From Polytrichum commune (lineage: Eukaryota > Streptophyta > Polytrichopsida > Polytrichales > Polytrichaceae): DNA of 64,000 bases. The notes beneath the pieces are model-generated. The model ran no database searches, had not been told where the DNA came from, and saw only the letters and a program-made list of their open reading frames with translations. The stretch covers positions 40,287,501 through 40,351,500 of the forward strand of contig OX485805.1 in NCBI GenBank assembly GCA_950295325.1, read 5' to 3'. Shown in pieces: positions 1 to 12,081 of the stretch; within the stretch, counting starts at the first letter, position 1; each line of letters begins with the position of its first letter. Both the position numbers and the translations under genes were made by a program.

Positions 1-600
1 TCTTCCAAGGCTTCTGGACTCCCCAAAATTCCGACACTGATTCCCCAGCCTGAGATTCACATGAGCAGCTGGCCCTTTGGCCGTGCCTCAACCAAGCAAC
101 TTCCACATTCGACAGCACCCCCCTGCATTGGCCAAGATTCTGTTGCTGCACCCTGAATCTACTAGAGCGTTCAGCTGCTTCTTGAGGCTACTTCCCGCTA
201 GCCGAATCCCCTCACTAAAGCAACAATCTTCCCTTGTGTATTGATTCTCTGATGTTGCAGAGGGCGTCCAGGAACGAACATTCCCTTCTTACCACCTCCC
301 GAATTGCCTCCCTGGCCCTGGCAATTCCACAATGTGGCCAGGCACGATGCCCAATCGCTTTCCCAACCAGCCAGATGACTCTGAACTCTGGCCTCTTGCT
401 GCCCTTGTTGCGGGCCGACCACCATTCGGCAGGGCTTCGCCGCACATAGCCAACCCCCTGGAAACTCAAAAATGCAAGAGAGAGAGAGCCAGCGCTCCCC
501 GCCGACTTCCACACTCCCTTCCGATCAGAGCCCCGGGAAATTCTAGGGGTGCAGTGCACCCCACCCCTAAACGAACACCCCTTCTTCCTAACTAAGTTAA
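1..600. other. GC-rich stretch, no recognised gene
   Basis: This stretch is richer in C and G than the following kilobase. Short overlapping open frames run on both strands (about 100 codons each, for example minus 215-559), but none has a recognisable domain. A short AG-rich run near 475-490 and the C-rich 3' part resemble the solo LTRs at 15270 and 34058 in style. It may be the inner part of a diverged LTR whose end lies at 716-972. That link is inference. Confidence 0.35.
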
Positions 601-715
601 TTTAAAACACAGTTCCCCACTTTTAAATCCCAGCACCCACCACTACTTTAATTAATTCCCCGCTAAGCACTTCAACCCTCCTAACCACACAGCTCCACTT
701 ATTCTAGCCTAACAC

Positions 716-972
716 TCAACTTCCACTCTTTTTATGTTTTAAGATAATCAATAAAAACTCAAATGCTGACTTAACTGAATTCAAAGGTCAAATAACAAAT
801 GTGGCCCTGTGTTTTGGCTCACTATTACTATTCTAAACTTACATGTAATTGAAATTCTAATTCTTGAACTCGACTCCTTTCATCTTTCAGAACACCTAAG
901 TAAATATCACAGCAGGGGCTTTAAGGTGTTTTGAGGTCAATAACTCATGTGGGCACCAAATTTGGGCTCACA
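716..972 (-). repeat. Degenerate LTR terminus, related to the two solo LTRs
   Basis: The motif around 727-750 (CACTCTTTTTATGTTTT followed by AATC) and the end motif ATGTGGGCACC...TTTGGGCTCACA at 947-972 match the terminus of the solo LTR at 15270-16849. A second, weaker copy of the end motif sits at about 799-822. No target duplication was found. The sequence is best read as a decayed or internally duplicated LTR end in minus orientation. Confidence 0.4.
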
Positions 973-1868
973 TCTATACTATAATTCAATCTATTTGAAG
1001 GACGAAGTGATATTAAGGTTATATAACAATGGTGATCGGATATATACGGTTTGTATTTCAATCCAAGTTATTTGTACGACTTCTAGTTTTCTTTTCTTTT
1101 CTTTTTCATACGTGTGTTGGTCTAACTAGAAGAAAGCACTTGACATAAACATATTTAATTTCAAAGTAGATCGTTTTTGACAACAGTAGTTTGAAACTAC
1201 AGTAAAGTCACTTTAAGCATCTCCTTATGACATCTTGGCTCTTGAGACCCAAAATGGGTCTTTGGAACCTTTAAGAATACATTCATTATTTTAAGAACCA
1301 AAATTGAATGTATATAACATAGTTAAAGCCCAGGCATGCTACTATTTTGTCTAAATGGGCAGCCTAGACAACCTAACATGTTGATGATCAATAGAATCCA
1401 TGGTAACTAGATTTAACCTCAATGCAAAAAGAATAATCAACTACTGAGGGGAAAGGTGAAAACATTGATTACCTTTAGAGAGCATTGGGATTAATATTTT
1501 TGGCTAAATTAACTCTCGGATTAGTCTAGTGAACTAAAATTAGGATGAGCAACCAAAATGTAGGGGACATGTGTTCACTATTTCCTCCTTGGTATGTACT
1601 AGAAAACCAAATGTTAGAGAAGGCCTATTAAGGAGCTTAACAATGTTACGTAAAATCCCTCACTTAGAAAAATGAGACCTTAGAGGCCAAACGAGCACTT
1701 TCAGCAAAATACATTGCTAGAATGTGAGGGTCATAATTTGATCAAGAGGAAGTTGCTTACTTAGTATCAAGTATCATTGATTATTTTCTACAATGTTGTG
1801 GACGTGTTCTTAACTTACTTAACCTTGCCACTAGAGCCTATAGGCCCCAACAAATGAGATTAGCTTAG
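973..1868. other. No gene or clear repeat seen
   Basis: AT-rich intergenic DNA with only one very short frame. I see no domain, RNA gene or terminal-repeat structure. Confidence 0.5.
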
Positions 1869-2570
1869 CCCCCGGGAGGTGGACTCTTCATTGGAAATAT
1901 AACTATCATGCATGGGTTACTATGAAATCAAACCCCCTATATACAAGAAGTTTATATAGTAAAACAATTGTATACATACTAATGGCAAGCTAGAAAATAA
2001 ACTCGTGTATTTGTACTAAGCTTTAAATTTAACGAGATAAATGTCTATCACATATGGAAAATATAAGTCATGAATTAATAGGTCTTTATTGCATATAATC
2101 CACTAGCACTTTCCAATTGAAAACACATTTAACATGTTTTCATCCATAGCATGTAACTCATTGATTGCATCAAGCAAACAAAGACATGAGCAGAATAACT
2201 TAGCCACAATCCGGAGAGCAAATCTTAAGGAAGCCCATGAGTGCTCCAAGAACATCTAGTTTGTAAATACCCGGAACCCTCATGCAAAGCCTAACAAGAA
2301 CAAAAAGGGTAGTCATTAAGGACTACATATATGACAACAATGTATGAAAAAGTGAATTGGGTGAAACCAACACATCTATTGTTAAACTTTTCTCTACATC
2401 TTGGGGCCCCTTTTTGTACACCTACCTTCACTTCAAAATTCGTAATAACCTATTTAAATGTACACACTAGAAAAAATAATACCTCGCCCTTATGTATACT
2501 ATGTACGATAATACCTCAAATAACACCCCTTCTTACACTCATGTTAATTTGTACATGGTATGATGAGTCC
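1869..2570 (+). mobile_element. Inverted-repeat element, 0.7 kb, copy 1 (degenerate)
   Basis: The sequence can be aligned by eye with the reverse strand of 21841-22563 over about 700 bp. Shared blocks include GTGGACTCTTCATTGG at the start, AACAAACAAAGACA near 2175, GGGGCCCCTTTTTGTACACC near 2403, and a decayed ATGATGAGTCC at the end. The ends form an imperfect terminal inverted repeat around GTGGACTCTTCAT. No transposase is encoded, so it looks like a non-autonomous DNA element. The superfamily is unresolved because no target duplication is clear. Confidence 0.6.
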
Positions 2571-2859
2571 AATCAAATCAATCCACATCAACAGACTAGT
2601 CGACTATCCCTTTGAACATGTCCACCTATCAAAGGTTTATTTTAAATAAAAAAATAATATTGATTGGTTGGTCGATTTAAAACTATGGTCAACAAATCAA
2701 GTTGACTGAATTTGGAAGGCGGCCAATCAAATCTTCCAATCAAATTACTTCACATTAGTTCAATAGGTCGAACCCCTTGATTAACCTGCCAAAAAACAAT
2801 TAAAAAGAATTGCATTTCTTTAAGATTCTTTCTAAATTTATTACTATGTTTTTTTTTCT

Positions 2860-3108
2860 TTCTATCCTCGTCATGTCACATGTAATAACATTGGATCACA
2901 TAGTCCCTCTCAATTTTGTTAATCATTGAACTTAATATATAACTAATCTATTTTGAGTATAGTGTCTAATTGCAACATAACATGTGTCTTTTTGGTATTT
3001 TTCCTAGCCACAAACATGTCAATAGGTAAGCTTGAAAAGGATCACATACATAGCTTTACACCACTCAAGTCTAGGTGTTCAATTCAAACGAGTGACCACA
3101 GAAGGTCA
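2860..3108 (+). repeat. Partial copy of the TA-type MITE family
   Basis: The 3' half matches the family seen complete at 4780-5154 and 63351-63717. Shared parts are ACATGTGTCTTTTTGGTAT, the block 'accactcaa...aggtgttcaatt', and a terminal AGTGACCAC. The 5' end is not recognisable. Confidence 0.5.
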
Positions 3109-3825
3109 CATACCATACAACCTTCAAATGAGTTTCAAGCGCCCTCACAATTTCATGGCCACAACCCGTGGCCTTAGTGTACAATAACACTGCTAAGCCT
3201 CATGCTCCCTCACCCTAAAAGAAAGGTCATGTTCCTTGGGAACCTTGTTGCCGCTAAGACTTCATTTATCATACTTTGAATTTGACAACATGTTTTATTC
3301 ATGGCCTTTGACTATATTCTTTTGTTGCCTAGGGTAGGTGGAAAGTGAAGCTTAGCAATACTCTGTATTTAAAAAAGTTGAATTCCCCGTGTTTATACCA
3401 ATCACTTGGTCCCACTTTGTTTTGCACTTTTGGAATCGTCAAGGAGTTCCATACCATATCGCCTTCAAATGAGTTTCAGGCGCCCTCACAATTTCATGGT
3501 CACAACCCTTGACCTTAGTGTATAATAACCCTCAATCAAAACATGTATCCAATGCATAACATTGCTAAGCCTCATGTTCCCTCACCCTAAAAGAGGCGTC
3601 ATATTCCTCAGGAACCTTGCCGCCACTAAGACTTAGTTTATCATACTTTGAAATTCACGACATGTTGTATTCCTGGCATTTGACCACATTCTTTTGTCAC
3701 CTAGGGTAGGTGGCAAATGAAACTTAGGAATACACCGTATTTAAAATCTTGAATCCCCCGTGTTTATACCATTCACTCAATTGGTCCCACTTTGTTTTTC
3801 TCTTTTGGAATCGTCATGGAGTCCC
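3109..3825. repeat. Tandem duplication, two units of about 341 and 376 bp
   Basis: Unit 1 (3109-3449) and unit 2 (3450-3825) share long blocks in the same order: CATACCATA at the start, CGCCCTCACAATTTCATGG, GCTAAGCCTCATG, CTAGGGTAGGTGG, and TGGAATCGTCA before the end. Unit 2 has a roughly 35-bp insertion. The units have diverged, so the duplication is not recent. No coding function is seen. Confidence 0.8.
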
Positions 3826-4017
3826 GGGCATAAGTTACTCTACCTCCTCACAACGACAACGGTCCTTTTATTCATTAATTTCCGTACACACACCCACATC
3901 GAGGCATCGACAACCCTAGCTTTGCTACACCTACAATTAAGTTATTCAACTGGGAGGCAAAACATTGAGGCCCAACGCAAGAAGGTTCTAAATTCCCACC
4001 ATAAAATTATGCTATTA

Positions 4018-4290
4018 AGATACCTATGTGGGCCTCACGTGGTCACTTTTCTTAATTGGGTGCCTAATATTTAGGCGGTATATGGCAAGTCTTGAAGTCA
4101 AGTTTGGACATGAACAAGGACGTCATGTGTCGGGAAGAGATTGGACTATGTGCTTAAACTATATTAATCGTTGTAGGTTTTATGGTGGACACAAACCAAA
4201 GGCCACGTGTGGTTGTTTAGCTCAAAAAGAGTAGAAATTTCATGTTGCACGAGATTGCATTTTAACTTCTGCATTTCTATTCAAATTTTG
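4018..4290 (-). repeat. TA-type MITE family copy, partial, reverse orientation
   Basis: It begins with TGTGGGCCTCACGTGGTCAC followed by TTTTCTTAATTGG, the reverse-oriented terminus of the family. It continues with the internal 'agattggactatgtgcttaaac' block that also occurs near 31800 and 37490. The distal end is lost. Confidence 0.5.
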
Positions 4291-4464
4291 AAACCCTAGA
4301 ATGTGGATTCCAATGATTTGCAGTTTCGAACTAGATGTGACAATTTATGTGGCTATTTGCAGCCGTAATAGTTTGTGGAGTTGAAGTGCCCACATTAGAG
4401 CCATGTATCTTAAGGAATATATTCATCTAATCTTGGGTGTATGATCTCAAATTGTTACATAGGA

Positions 4465-4485
4465 CCCCCCCCCCCCAAAAAAAAA
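4465..4485 (+). repeat. Compound homopolymer C12-A9
   Basis: Twelve C are followed directly by nine A. This is one of eleven G/C homopolymers of ten or more bases in an otherwise AT-rich window. The assembled length may be unreliable. Confidence 0.85.
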
Positions 4486-4779
4486 TGAAACAAAATACCA
4501 ACTGTTGAACATTGATATTTGTCTTTTTCAACCAATGAACTAATTTTAGATCCTCATAATAAGTACACAATATTCATTTGGAAATATGTAGTTGCCCACT
4601 TTGGAACAAAAATGTGTCGAATGTGTAAACACTTGATTATTGACAAAAGTAGACGCTTTTAACCTTCCACCTTAACTAGATGAGACGATTTCCATGCAAT
4701 TTCAACACCTATAAACATTTGTGGAGATGAGAATGTAGTAAGCAAATTCATAGACAAGAGATAAAGCTACGTTAATCTA

Positions 4780-5154
4780 GATGGGCCTTAAATGGTTACT
4801 TTTTCTAACTAACCCACTTTTCCTAGCAATATGAAACACGCAATTAGCATGAGATGATTCACAAATACAAATCAAGGCCATAGTCAATTTCCTTGTAAAT
4901 TTCATAGTTCATATGAACATCAAGTCATCATCAAAGTGAAGATTAGCGTACTCATTTCATGGTCATCTAGATCCCCCCCCCCCCTTCCCCCCAATTACAT
5001 TCACTATTGACCCTAAAACAATTAGCATATTTTGAATACATAAATCTCATTCAAACATATATCTTTTCAGGTAACCGTCCTTGAAGCCACACCAAACCAC
5101 ATACCACTCAAATATGGGTGTCCTAAGAAGAAAAGTAACCAATTAAAGGTTGTC
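4780..5154 (+). mobile_element. Tc1/mariner-like MITE, 375 bp, TA target duplication
   Basis: The left end reads TA|GATGGGCCTTAAATGG then TTACTTTTTC. The right end reads AAAAGTAACC...GGTTGTC|TA. The ends form an imperfect terminal inverted repeat of about 38 bp flanked by TA, as expected for Tc1/mariner-type elements. It is non-coding. A C12-TT-C7 tract lies at 4973-4993. Related copies occur at 2860, 4018, 31525, 31740, 36785, 37020-37982, 44755, 56180 and 63351. Confidence 0.65.
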
Positions 5155-5219
5155 TATCTCAATAGACTTGAGGAAGAGCAACCCAACAACGTTCAATGAA
5201 TAGGGAGAATCCATCACTA

Positions 5220-5545
5220 CAGTAAATATGATATTTAGTGTTCGATTATATTTAGTGTTGTTACCACCCTACCCTACTCAACACCAATTTTCAATTCTTT
5301 GACAATTAGTGCTAGACATAAATGCGCCACTACCTTCCCTACTACCACCTCCCTTATTATATCCTTCTTTCTTCATATCCTTACTAACACTAAATTCAAA
5401 CATGTAACTTCCACATATTACCATAGTTGACTTTTAGTGTTAGAGTTTACATTTGATGTTACTTACTTTCATAGGGTTATTAATATTTAATGTATGCGTT
5501 CGTATTTAGTGTATCAAACACTAAACATCCTATTTAGTGTAGTTT
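5220..5545 (+). repeat. Low-complexity stretch with repeated TTTAGTGT motif
   Basis: The motif TATTTAGTGT or close variants recur several times, for example near 5231, 5249, 5434, 5505 and 5535. Similar motifs appear near 55730 and 57480. No unit length is regular. I see no gene here. Confidence 0.45.
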
Positions 5546-5552
5546 ACAGATG

Positions 5553-5854
5553 AACCAGTCGAGATTGAGGAAAAACCAGTTGAAATTCAAGACTTGAGGA
5601 ATATTACTGATCGTTTTAGAGGGAACCTGAAGAATATACCTCGAATCAATACCGAAAAACCGGACGATCACATCATGATGTACCCGGTTGGACTTGGGAA
5701 ACACTGGGATTTCGACCAGTTATATAATAACCCAAAACTCATCTCCCTGGACACTGCTTTTGAGAATACCGCCACAGTTTTGGAGATTGGGAACCTCATG
5801 GCATATATGAGAGTCGTATTTGCTCGATTTCTTACTTCAAATCTGGCCGGCTGA
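5553..5854 (+). other. Coding-like module, copy A (unrecognised)
   Basis: An open frame runs without a stop from about 5550 (just after TTTACAG, a possible splice acceptor) to the stop at 5852-5854, about 100 codons. It contains the segments DEPVEIEEKPVEIQDL, HIMMYPVGLGKHWDFDQL and LISLDTAF. I do not recognise the family. About 200 bp of it recur at 29738-29945 (+) with stops, and on the minus strand of 38694-38900 with a different open frame. It could be a captured exon, a decayed gene family, or part of an unrecognised transposon. The first in-frame ATG is at 5594, but no promoter or full gene structure is visible. Confidence 0.4.
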
Positions 5855-5859
5855 CCAAT

Positions 5860-8800
5860 AACACCACATGCAACCTGAGTCACATCATCTTATAAGGTTT
5901 TGAAAGTAAGCAAGCGCCTGTGGTGACAAGTGTCTTGATGAATGTGCGATGGAAACAGACACAGAACTGGAGCCGGTCTAGTAATTACTTGATTAAGGTA
6001 CGTGTTGGAAGTTATATATGAGTCTATGAAATTGTGAAGGTCCACATCTATGTTCGGGGAAAACCGACGGCTAGTTCATTATCAGCCGATGGATTTCCCC
6101 TCATGGCCGGTCCAAATTTCCAATCATCGGATGGTAATCTGATTGTAATTTCAAGCCTCCGGTAATTAGCCAATGGATCAGAAGATGTCCCGGAAATGTA
6201 GCCGATTCTTCTTGTGAGTTACTGGATTTCAGCCGGAAGCATCCAGAGCGCTATTTATTTGGGGCATCTAATGATGCACTTGAGGAAGTACCCTGAACCT
6301 TAAACTTTTTGAATTATGCAACCTTTCCATGACCAAATCGAATTGCTTCTATGAAGAATTGGGGGACCCTTGGCCTTCAAGCGCTAAAGGCATTGCTAGG
6401 TTCAATTCCTGCCAAGGATATTAACTCTTCAAATTTAAAGTTTTGAACATGCCTTTTCTTTTCACTTATTCAAGATTTTGTACTAAGAAGTGATTTCTAA
6501 TAACTTTCCATACATTTTTTAAATAATTAGTGCCGATATGAATTCCATTTAATCGGATATTGGCCAATGAAAATATGAAAATATAGGCAATTGGCCGATT
6601 GATTTTACAAAAGACCGGCTGTTGCCGATGTAAATTGGGAAAAATCCGACCCTTCGTAGCAACTACCGGCAATTAGCCACTCAGGCTTCAAAAACTTCCC
6701 GAACTCTGGTTGGAAGTTATGAGTCTATGAAATTGTGAAGGTCCACATGCGGCAAAAAGGCATCTTCCTCGCGCATTTTCTTCGCTCTTGCAGTTCACAT
6801 GCATGAACATGTCACATATCTCGATCAATTACCCTCCCTATAAACGTGAGGCATTCGCTAGCTTGCGCTAACAAACAAACAACAACTTTCTCATTAGTGT
6901 CACCTCGCGACACGTGGCGGTCGAGTGCGTTTAATTGGTATTATGGCGTGAGTTATCTTCAATAGTGTTATGAGGTGTATGATTATGTCACACGATGGGT
7001 TTACAAGTTGACTAAAAGTGCACACAGCTGACGCTCGGCATTGGTATGCTCAAGACTATCTTCCTCTTGCATACTAGACATGTATGACATCATATGACAC
7101 TTGCTTAATCGACACAACAGTTTAGTAAAACCTCCCCTTTGCGTACTAAACGCAAAACTGTCATCGCAAGCATCCAATGTGTTACGTTCAATGTCATAAT
7201 GTAAATGAATCTTCATTTCAAGAAGTCACTTATATTGACAAAGAGTGTCGTGTTGGCAATTAGTGGACGTGACAAATTGAGACCTCTAGACATCTAGTTT
7301 AGATTGTTCACCGATAGTTTATGTGACACTAATCACCATGAATAGTGTACAAGGATGATGTGGTCCTACTAGCTAGTGTTGCATTGGTATCGTCTTTCTT
7401 TATACCATTCAAGTATCTATATTGAGAATTTGGTCATGCTTTGTACTAGTAGGGTATGGTTATTTGAAGATATTTTTGTTCCAATACCAGTTAGGCCTAT
7501 ATACCATGTAAGAACCTTCATACATAGGTAAAATTGCCCTAGCATGAATATGGTCTAGAATGATATTGACCCAAATAATAACTTGGGTAAATAGAGATTT
7601 TCCCACCTTGAGATACCCACCAAATATCAATATTTGACTAGTAGTACAATTTTGAAGCATGCGAGTAGATTCCTTGATATCACTACGGTACTAGTGAAAT
7701 CTTTGAATTGTTTTAACTATGGTCTCTATTACATAATGTGAATGAATTATTCTTCAAGAGCATAAGACCAAAGAGTTAGTGTTGGTTTGTAAAGTTGAGG
7801 AAAAGGAACATCTGTCCTTAGTAAGACACAAGTTCTAAACTAAATTGACTTCATTTCAAGAAATCCAACTTTGGGCAAGGCAAAAGAGTGATAGGATTCA
7901 CCGGCTTCTTCAATACGAAATAGACTAAAGTTGATTCTTGTATCCTTGAAAGTAGATACGTAGTTCAAGAGAATTATTGGTTAAGTTTTGGCAGTTTTCT
8001 ATCAATTGCTTGGTGGTGTAGGCCATTGTCGTTGTAATAATAGAGAAGTTTCTTTCAAACATATTCATTGATGAGCCTAAGTGAAGATCTTGAATCTCAA
8101 CCAAAGCCATTGTCTTGTGAACTGCGTGGTAGACATCTTTCAAACATGGATAAGAGGCAATTGGTTGCTAATAGGTTCAAGCAATAAATTTGAGAATTGA
8201 AGAGGGGTCATGGAAACTTAAGACCAAGGGTTCCCTAAACCCTAAACCCTAAACCCTTGGCTTGAATTGAAAGGGTCACGTGGCTAGTCCTCTAGCTTTG
8301 AAGAGTCGAGAAAGGTGAGGAAATGTGACAACGATGTGGCTGGAACTCTAGTAAATATTGGTTATCGGTTTCATGTCCGTGTGTAACTTCACTTCGATAT
8401 GTTGTTAGTGGTAAACTTGAATTAATCGAGACATGGTAATTGAATACATTACACCATCTTCTTTGGATTTCATTAAAAGAATAAATTACTAAGTGTGCAA
8501 CAAATCAGGAGATGAGCATATGTATTGACTTCTTCAATTAAATTCGATAAATTAATGAACCACTAGCAATGTTCTATTAATATGTATTAATGGTTTGGCC
8601 TATGATCACAATTGATGGACATGATGGCTACTTTGATTGAGATAGGTAAAAGAACAATGTTTGACGGTATAGTTGAATTAAAGAATTAATTCGGGAATAT
8701 TGAAAACCTTATGTGAGTGAATGCATTGCCAATTCAAGTTACATCAAACATGGTAATCATTTCAAGGTTATTGACCACACCAAACTACCCTTGGTCTTGG

Positions 8801-9130
8801 TAAAGAGATAAAAATATAATTATTTTATAAGGCTATTGGCAATGGTTGTGCCTATGCCTACGTATTGCACAAGGTCCGAGTCAAATGAACTTACTGCAAG
8901 ACTATTGCCTGGGAAAAATAGTGTGAAACTAAGAGACCATCACAAATGCATATATTGTGATTGAGAGACTCTTGAATTTCTTTGTCTGAATGTATGAAAG
9001 GTCAACCAAAGTCCTAAATAATGCTATTAGGTTATAATGTTATAAAGCTAACGTTGTCCTAATAAAACTAATTTGAGACATCTAGATGACCTAAAAATCA
9101 TCATTTAAGTTTTCCCTTACTGTTTTGTTG
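5860..9130. other. Long intergenic stretch, little structure
   Basis: I see no supported gene. Notable items are a direct repeat of about 42 bp (GAGTCTATGAAATTGTGAAG with flanks) at about 6007-6050 and 6713-6752, bracketing 660 bp rich in GCCGAT/CCGGC words; the telomere-type repeat at 8233; and short palindromes such as CACTACGGTACTAGTG at 7681. Frames on the minus strand at 7001-7216, 7460-7660 and 7925-8143 are short and resemble nothing I know. Confidence 0.45.
8233..8258 (+). repeat. Interstitial telomere-type repeat (CCCTAAA)n
   Basis: There are three and a half perfect CCCTAAA units, flanked by CCAAGGG on the left and CCCTTGG on the right. CCCTAAA is the Arabidopsis-type plant telomere unit. 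Short internal stretches can also act as telo-box motifs in promoters, but no gene is seen next to it. Confidence 0.85.
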
Positions 9131-9220
9131 GGTTTTGTCATATCCAAAATCTAAACTACGATGGCTATGGGAATGGTACAAGGAAAACCAAACCAACCCA
9201 CAACTCCATACACTGCAAAT

Positions 9221-9230
9221 CCCCCCCCCC
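9221..9230 (+). repeat. C10 tract followed by a CA-rich stretch
   Basis: Ten C are followed by TCCT and a short CACACA-rich segment to about 9252. Confidence 0.8.
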
Positions 9231-9644
9231 TCCTCACACACGCACACACATACAAGACCTCGCCATTGAATTAGCATGGCTCGTAAATAGATGTGTCATA
9301 ATCCTACCTAGGAAAAAACCCAAACACATTCTATCCAATCAACAAACACCAAAACCTAAACCCCTCCCTTACAAATCTTCTAATCGCCACATTTTACCTC
9401 ACCCACTCATACTATTCATCACCGCTCACATGCCCACTTCATCTTAAAAAAATACAACTTACCACTCACTAGAGATGTCATATTCAGCTTGCATGGTGAC
9501 GCACTATCATCAAATTGGGAAGGTGCAGGCTATGCCCACCCAATTGACCACCACACTATAATGGAAGCCATACACTAGGCCGGAATGGCACTCAAAGAAA
9601 CCCAAGGAACATAACCATCATGATCCTAAACCACAAAGATTGTA

Positions 9645-9655
9645 CCCCCCCCCCC

Positions 9656-9690
<35 letters not shown>
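9645..9690 (+). repeat. Compound homopolymer C12-A34
   Basis: Twelve C run directly into 34 A, immediately 5' of the decayed LINE coding region. It could be the A-tail of another retro-insertion, or a hot spot for slippage. Base counts here should be treated with caution. Confidence 0.85.
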
Positions 9691-9692
<2 letters not shown>

Positions 9693-11460
9693 CATGGAAC
9701 TAACAAAACACTCAGATATCCACATCATCACCATCATCCCACCAAATGTAATTCGAAACCCCCAACACCCCAATGACCCACCTACTACCACTAGCTAGAA
9801 TCATTGATAACTACAATTATATGCATCCACAACCAAGACTTTCTCCCCATGCACTTCTCCTTCGCTCCGTGTCTCCAACAAACAATACAAGAAGCTCACA
9901 AATTACACATACCCATTTGTAACCCTATACCACCACCAAACCTTACAAACTAAAAACATCAACAAAATGGGTAAATACTCCCTCAACCGCCCTCAACCCT
10001 CCTTAACCCACCCCCACAAGACACCTACCAAATGCCAACCAAATTCTACACCACCCAACCACCAAAATATAACCCACTACAAAGCATCTATGCAGATGGA
10101 TCTTTCATTCCACTAGATGGTAATGGAAATGGAAACATAGCAAGATCAAGGGTATATAGCCAATTGGACCACAACCTAAAAATAGCATAAAGATTTTCAT
10201 AATTCCAAAATATCCTTAGAGCAAAACTATATGCTATCCGGTTAGCATTAGCCAACACCCAAGACATCAATGACAACATACATATCTTCATGAATAGCCT
10301 CAACAATGTATACCTCATCGACAACCACATAAGACACCCATCCTCGCAACACAACCACCCAGATAAACTCCTACTAGCATCTATAGTACAACACACAAAG
10401 TGGTACCAATACAATTGAACCAAAAAGTCAAAGCCCGCACATGGATAGAATGAAATGACATGGCAAATTCACTAGTAACAGAGAGTACCACAAAAGGTAG
10501 CATAACATTGATACCACATATACATATGGCCCATGCTATCCCTTACTATCCTTATAGGCTAGCCAAACCCCCATAAAGCACCAACCTAACAAAAATAATA
10601 ATAAACCTACAGTCATACATTAAAACATAACATAATAAACTCACAAAAGCAAAGCCACCAGATTTACATATGCCAAAAAATGGCTCTCCAACAAGGAAAT
10701 CTATCATAAACTCTCTAGCCACTTCTAGAAAAGCTTGCTCATCATAGACGCCCAGATAACAACTCTTCAAATTCCGATTTGCCCGATACATGGTCAACCA
10801 TAGGAAAAACCTCTTCTAGCCACAAATACACACCAACCCCAACTACAGACTTTGTCAAAATAAAGATAGAGACACTTGGTCCCACCTACTATCCGTATGC
10901 AACAACAAATTCATCAAAGGCCTTAGAATTGCGTGCCACAACTATGTGACCCATCAACTTACCAATTTACTAAAATTAAGTGTACACACTAGACACCTCA
11001 CTCTAACAAAGCCAATAACCAACATAGCAACCCACAAGACAATTTCATCCCACCCTAGATACTAAGCTACACATGAAGCACCAAGAGGTGTGAATGCCCC
11101 ACCAAGCTATGACGTACATTGTATACGTGCACGGCACCCCACTTCAGCAAAAAGGCCCTCTAATACCCACATTGGACCTAACCATCCAAATCATCAAATT
11201 CACCTTCACACATGATAGGTTCATCGACCAAGCCATACAAACAGAAGAAGACAAATACAACCGACTGATAGATGCAATAAGAGCCTATTGGAAGGCCGAA
11301 TCCCTCATAACCTTCGCAACCGGCATCAAAGGAGCTATACACACAAGAAGCCTTGAATTCCTAAAACACTACAAATTCCCAAATCATTGATCAAGAAAAA
11401 CCATGAAAAACATCCACCAAATAGTCATCAAATACCTCACATGTCTTGTATTGAATTAAA
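9691..11460 (+). pseudogene. Decayed LINE ORF2 C-terminus with RNase H domain
   Basis: Conceptual translation with frameshifts and stops gives an RNase H domain at about 10084-10500. It begins YADGSF with the first catalytic Asp intact. It continues through LRAKLYAIRLAL, where the family has RAELYAI, so the catalytic Glu has become Lys. Next come NSLNNVYLI (family TDSLNN, catalytic Asp to Asn), HIRHPSSQHNHPDKLL, and MANSL where Asp is expected. At 11094-11390 an open frame of 98 codons covers the C-terminal domain, with HDRFIDQAIQTEEDKY and GIKGAIHTRSLEFL, and continues past a stop as MKNIHQIVIKYLTCLVLN. Family proteins act in target-primed reverse transcription. This copy cannot be functional. 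The 5' part from 9691 is weakly recognisable. Confidence 0.7.
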
Positions 11461-11519
11461 AAAACTTTACAATAGACAAGAACCCATAACCCCCTCCCCC
11501 TTCCCTAGTAAATGAATAC

Positions 11520-12073
11520 CAGAACAATATAACTTTTATAAATACGAGCCCACCTACCGCAAGGTAGGCAATATACCCCACCTTGCACCCATTTGCAAAA
11601 AAATAAAATATACCATGGTATCTTAGAAGTAACATGAAACTAACTTTTCAGAATTTATAACACCCTACATTATTTTGAACTCAAAGCCACATATTTTGTG
11701 GGGCCTATTTTATTTTGAAACCACTTCATTTAATTTTTGATGCCATCATTACAAAAAAATCCTATCTTTGACTGCATGTAGTTTCTAACTTTTAGGGAGT
11801 GTCAATCCCCTGGCACATTGGAGCATGTTTTGCATGATATTGACCAAAAATTGAATTCCAATTACTTTTTTGTTTGTTTTTTTTTGGTTTTGAGACAGAA
11901 GGCCAACCCAGATAACGCCAATGAATTGAGACCAAAAAAGGGAAAAGACACGCTGTCGGGTAGAGAGGGGTCCGCTTTGGGAAAGCACTAGGCTTTTGGC
12001 TGCAACTAGATTTGCTTGCCGGACCGTCGAATCTTCTTGTCTTCAAAAGTCTCGGTCTTCAATTTCTTCAAAA
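11520..12073. other. Intergenic; contains a short repeat shared with 17.5-18.2 kb
   Basis: A block at about 11953-12020 (CTGTCGGGTAGAGAG through CTTTTGGCTGCAA) is repeated at about 17470-17535. The next block, AAAGTCTCGGT at 12046-12056, recurs near 18166. The two regions therefore share ancestry, with about 600 bp extra in the second. No gene is seen. Confidence 0.5.
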
Positions 12074-12081
12074 CTTCAACC

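Noticed and set aside
7681-7696. Palindrome CACTACGGTACTAGTG as a CACTA element
   Set aside because: It is a 16-bp palindrome only, with no second terminus or flanking duplication at a sensible distance.
10088-10423. 111-codon minus frame
   Set aside because: It is antisense to the RNase H coding sequence of the LINE relic.
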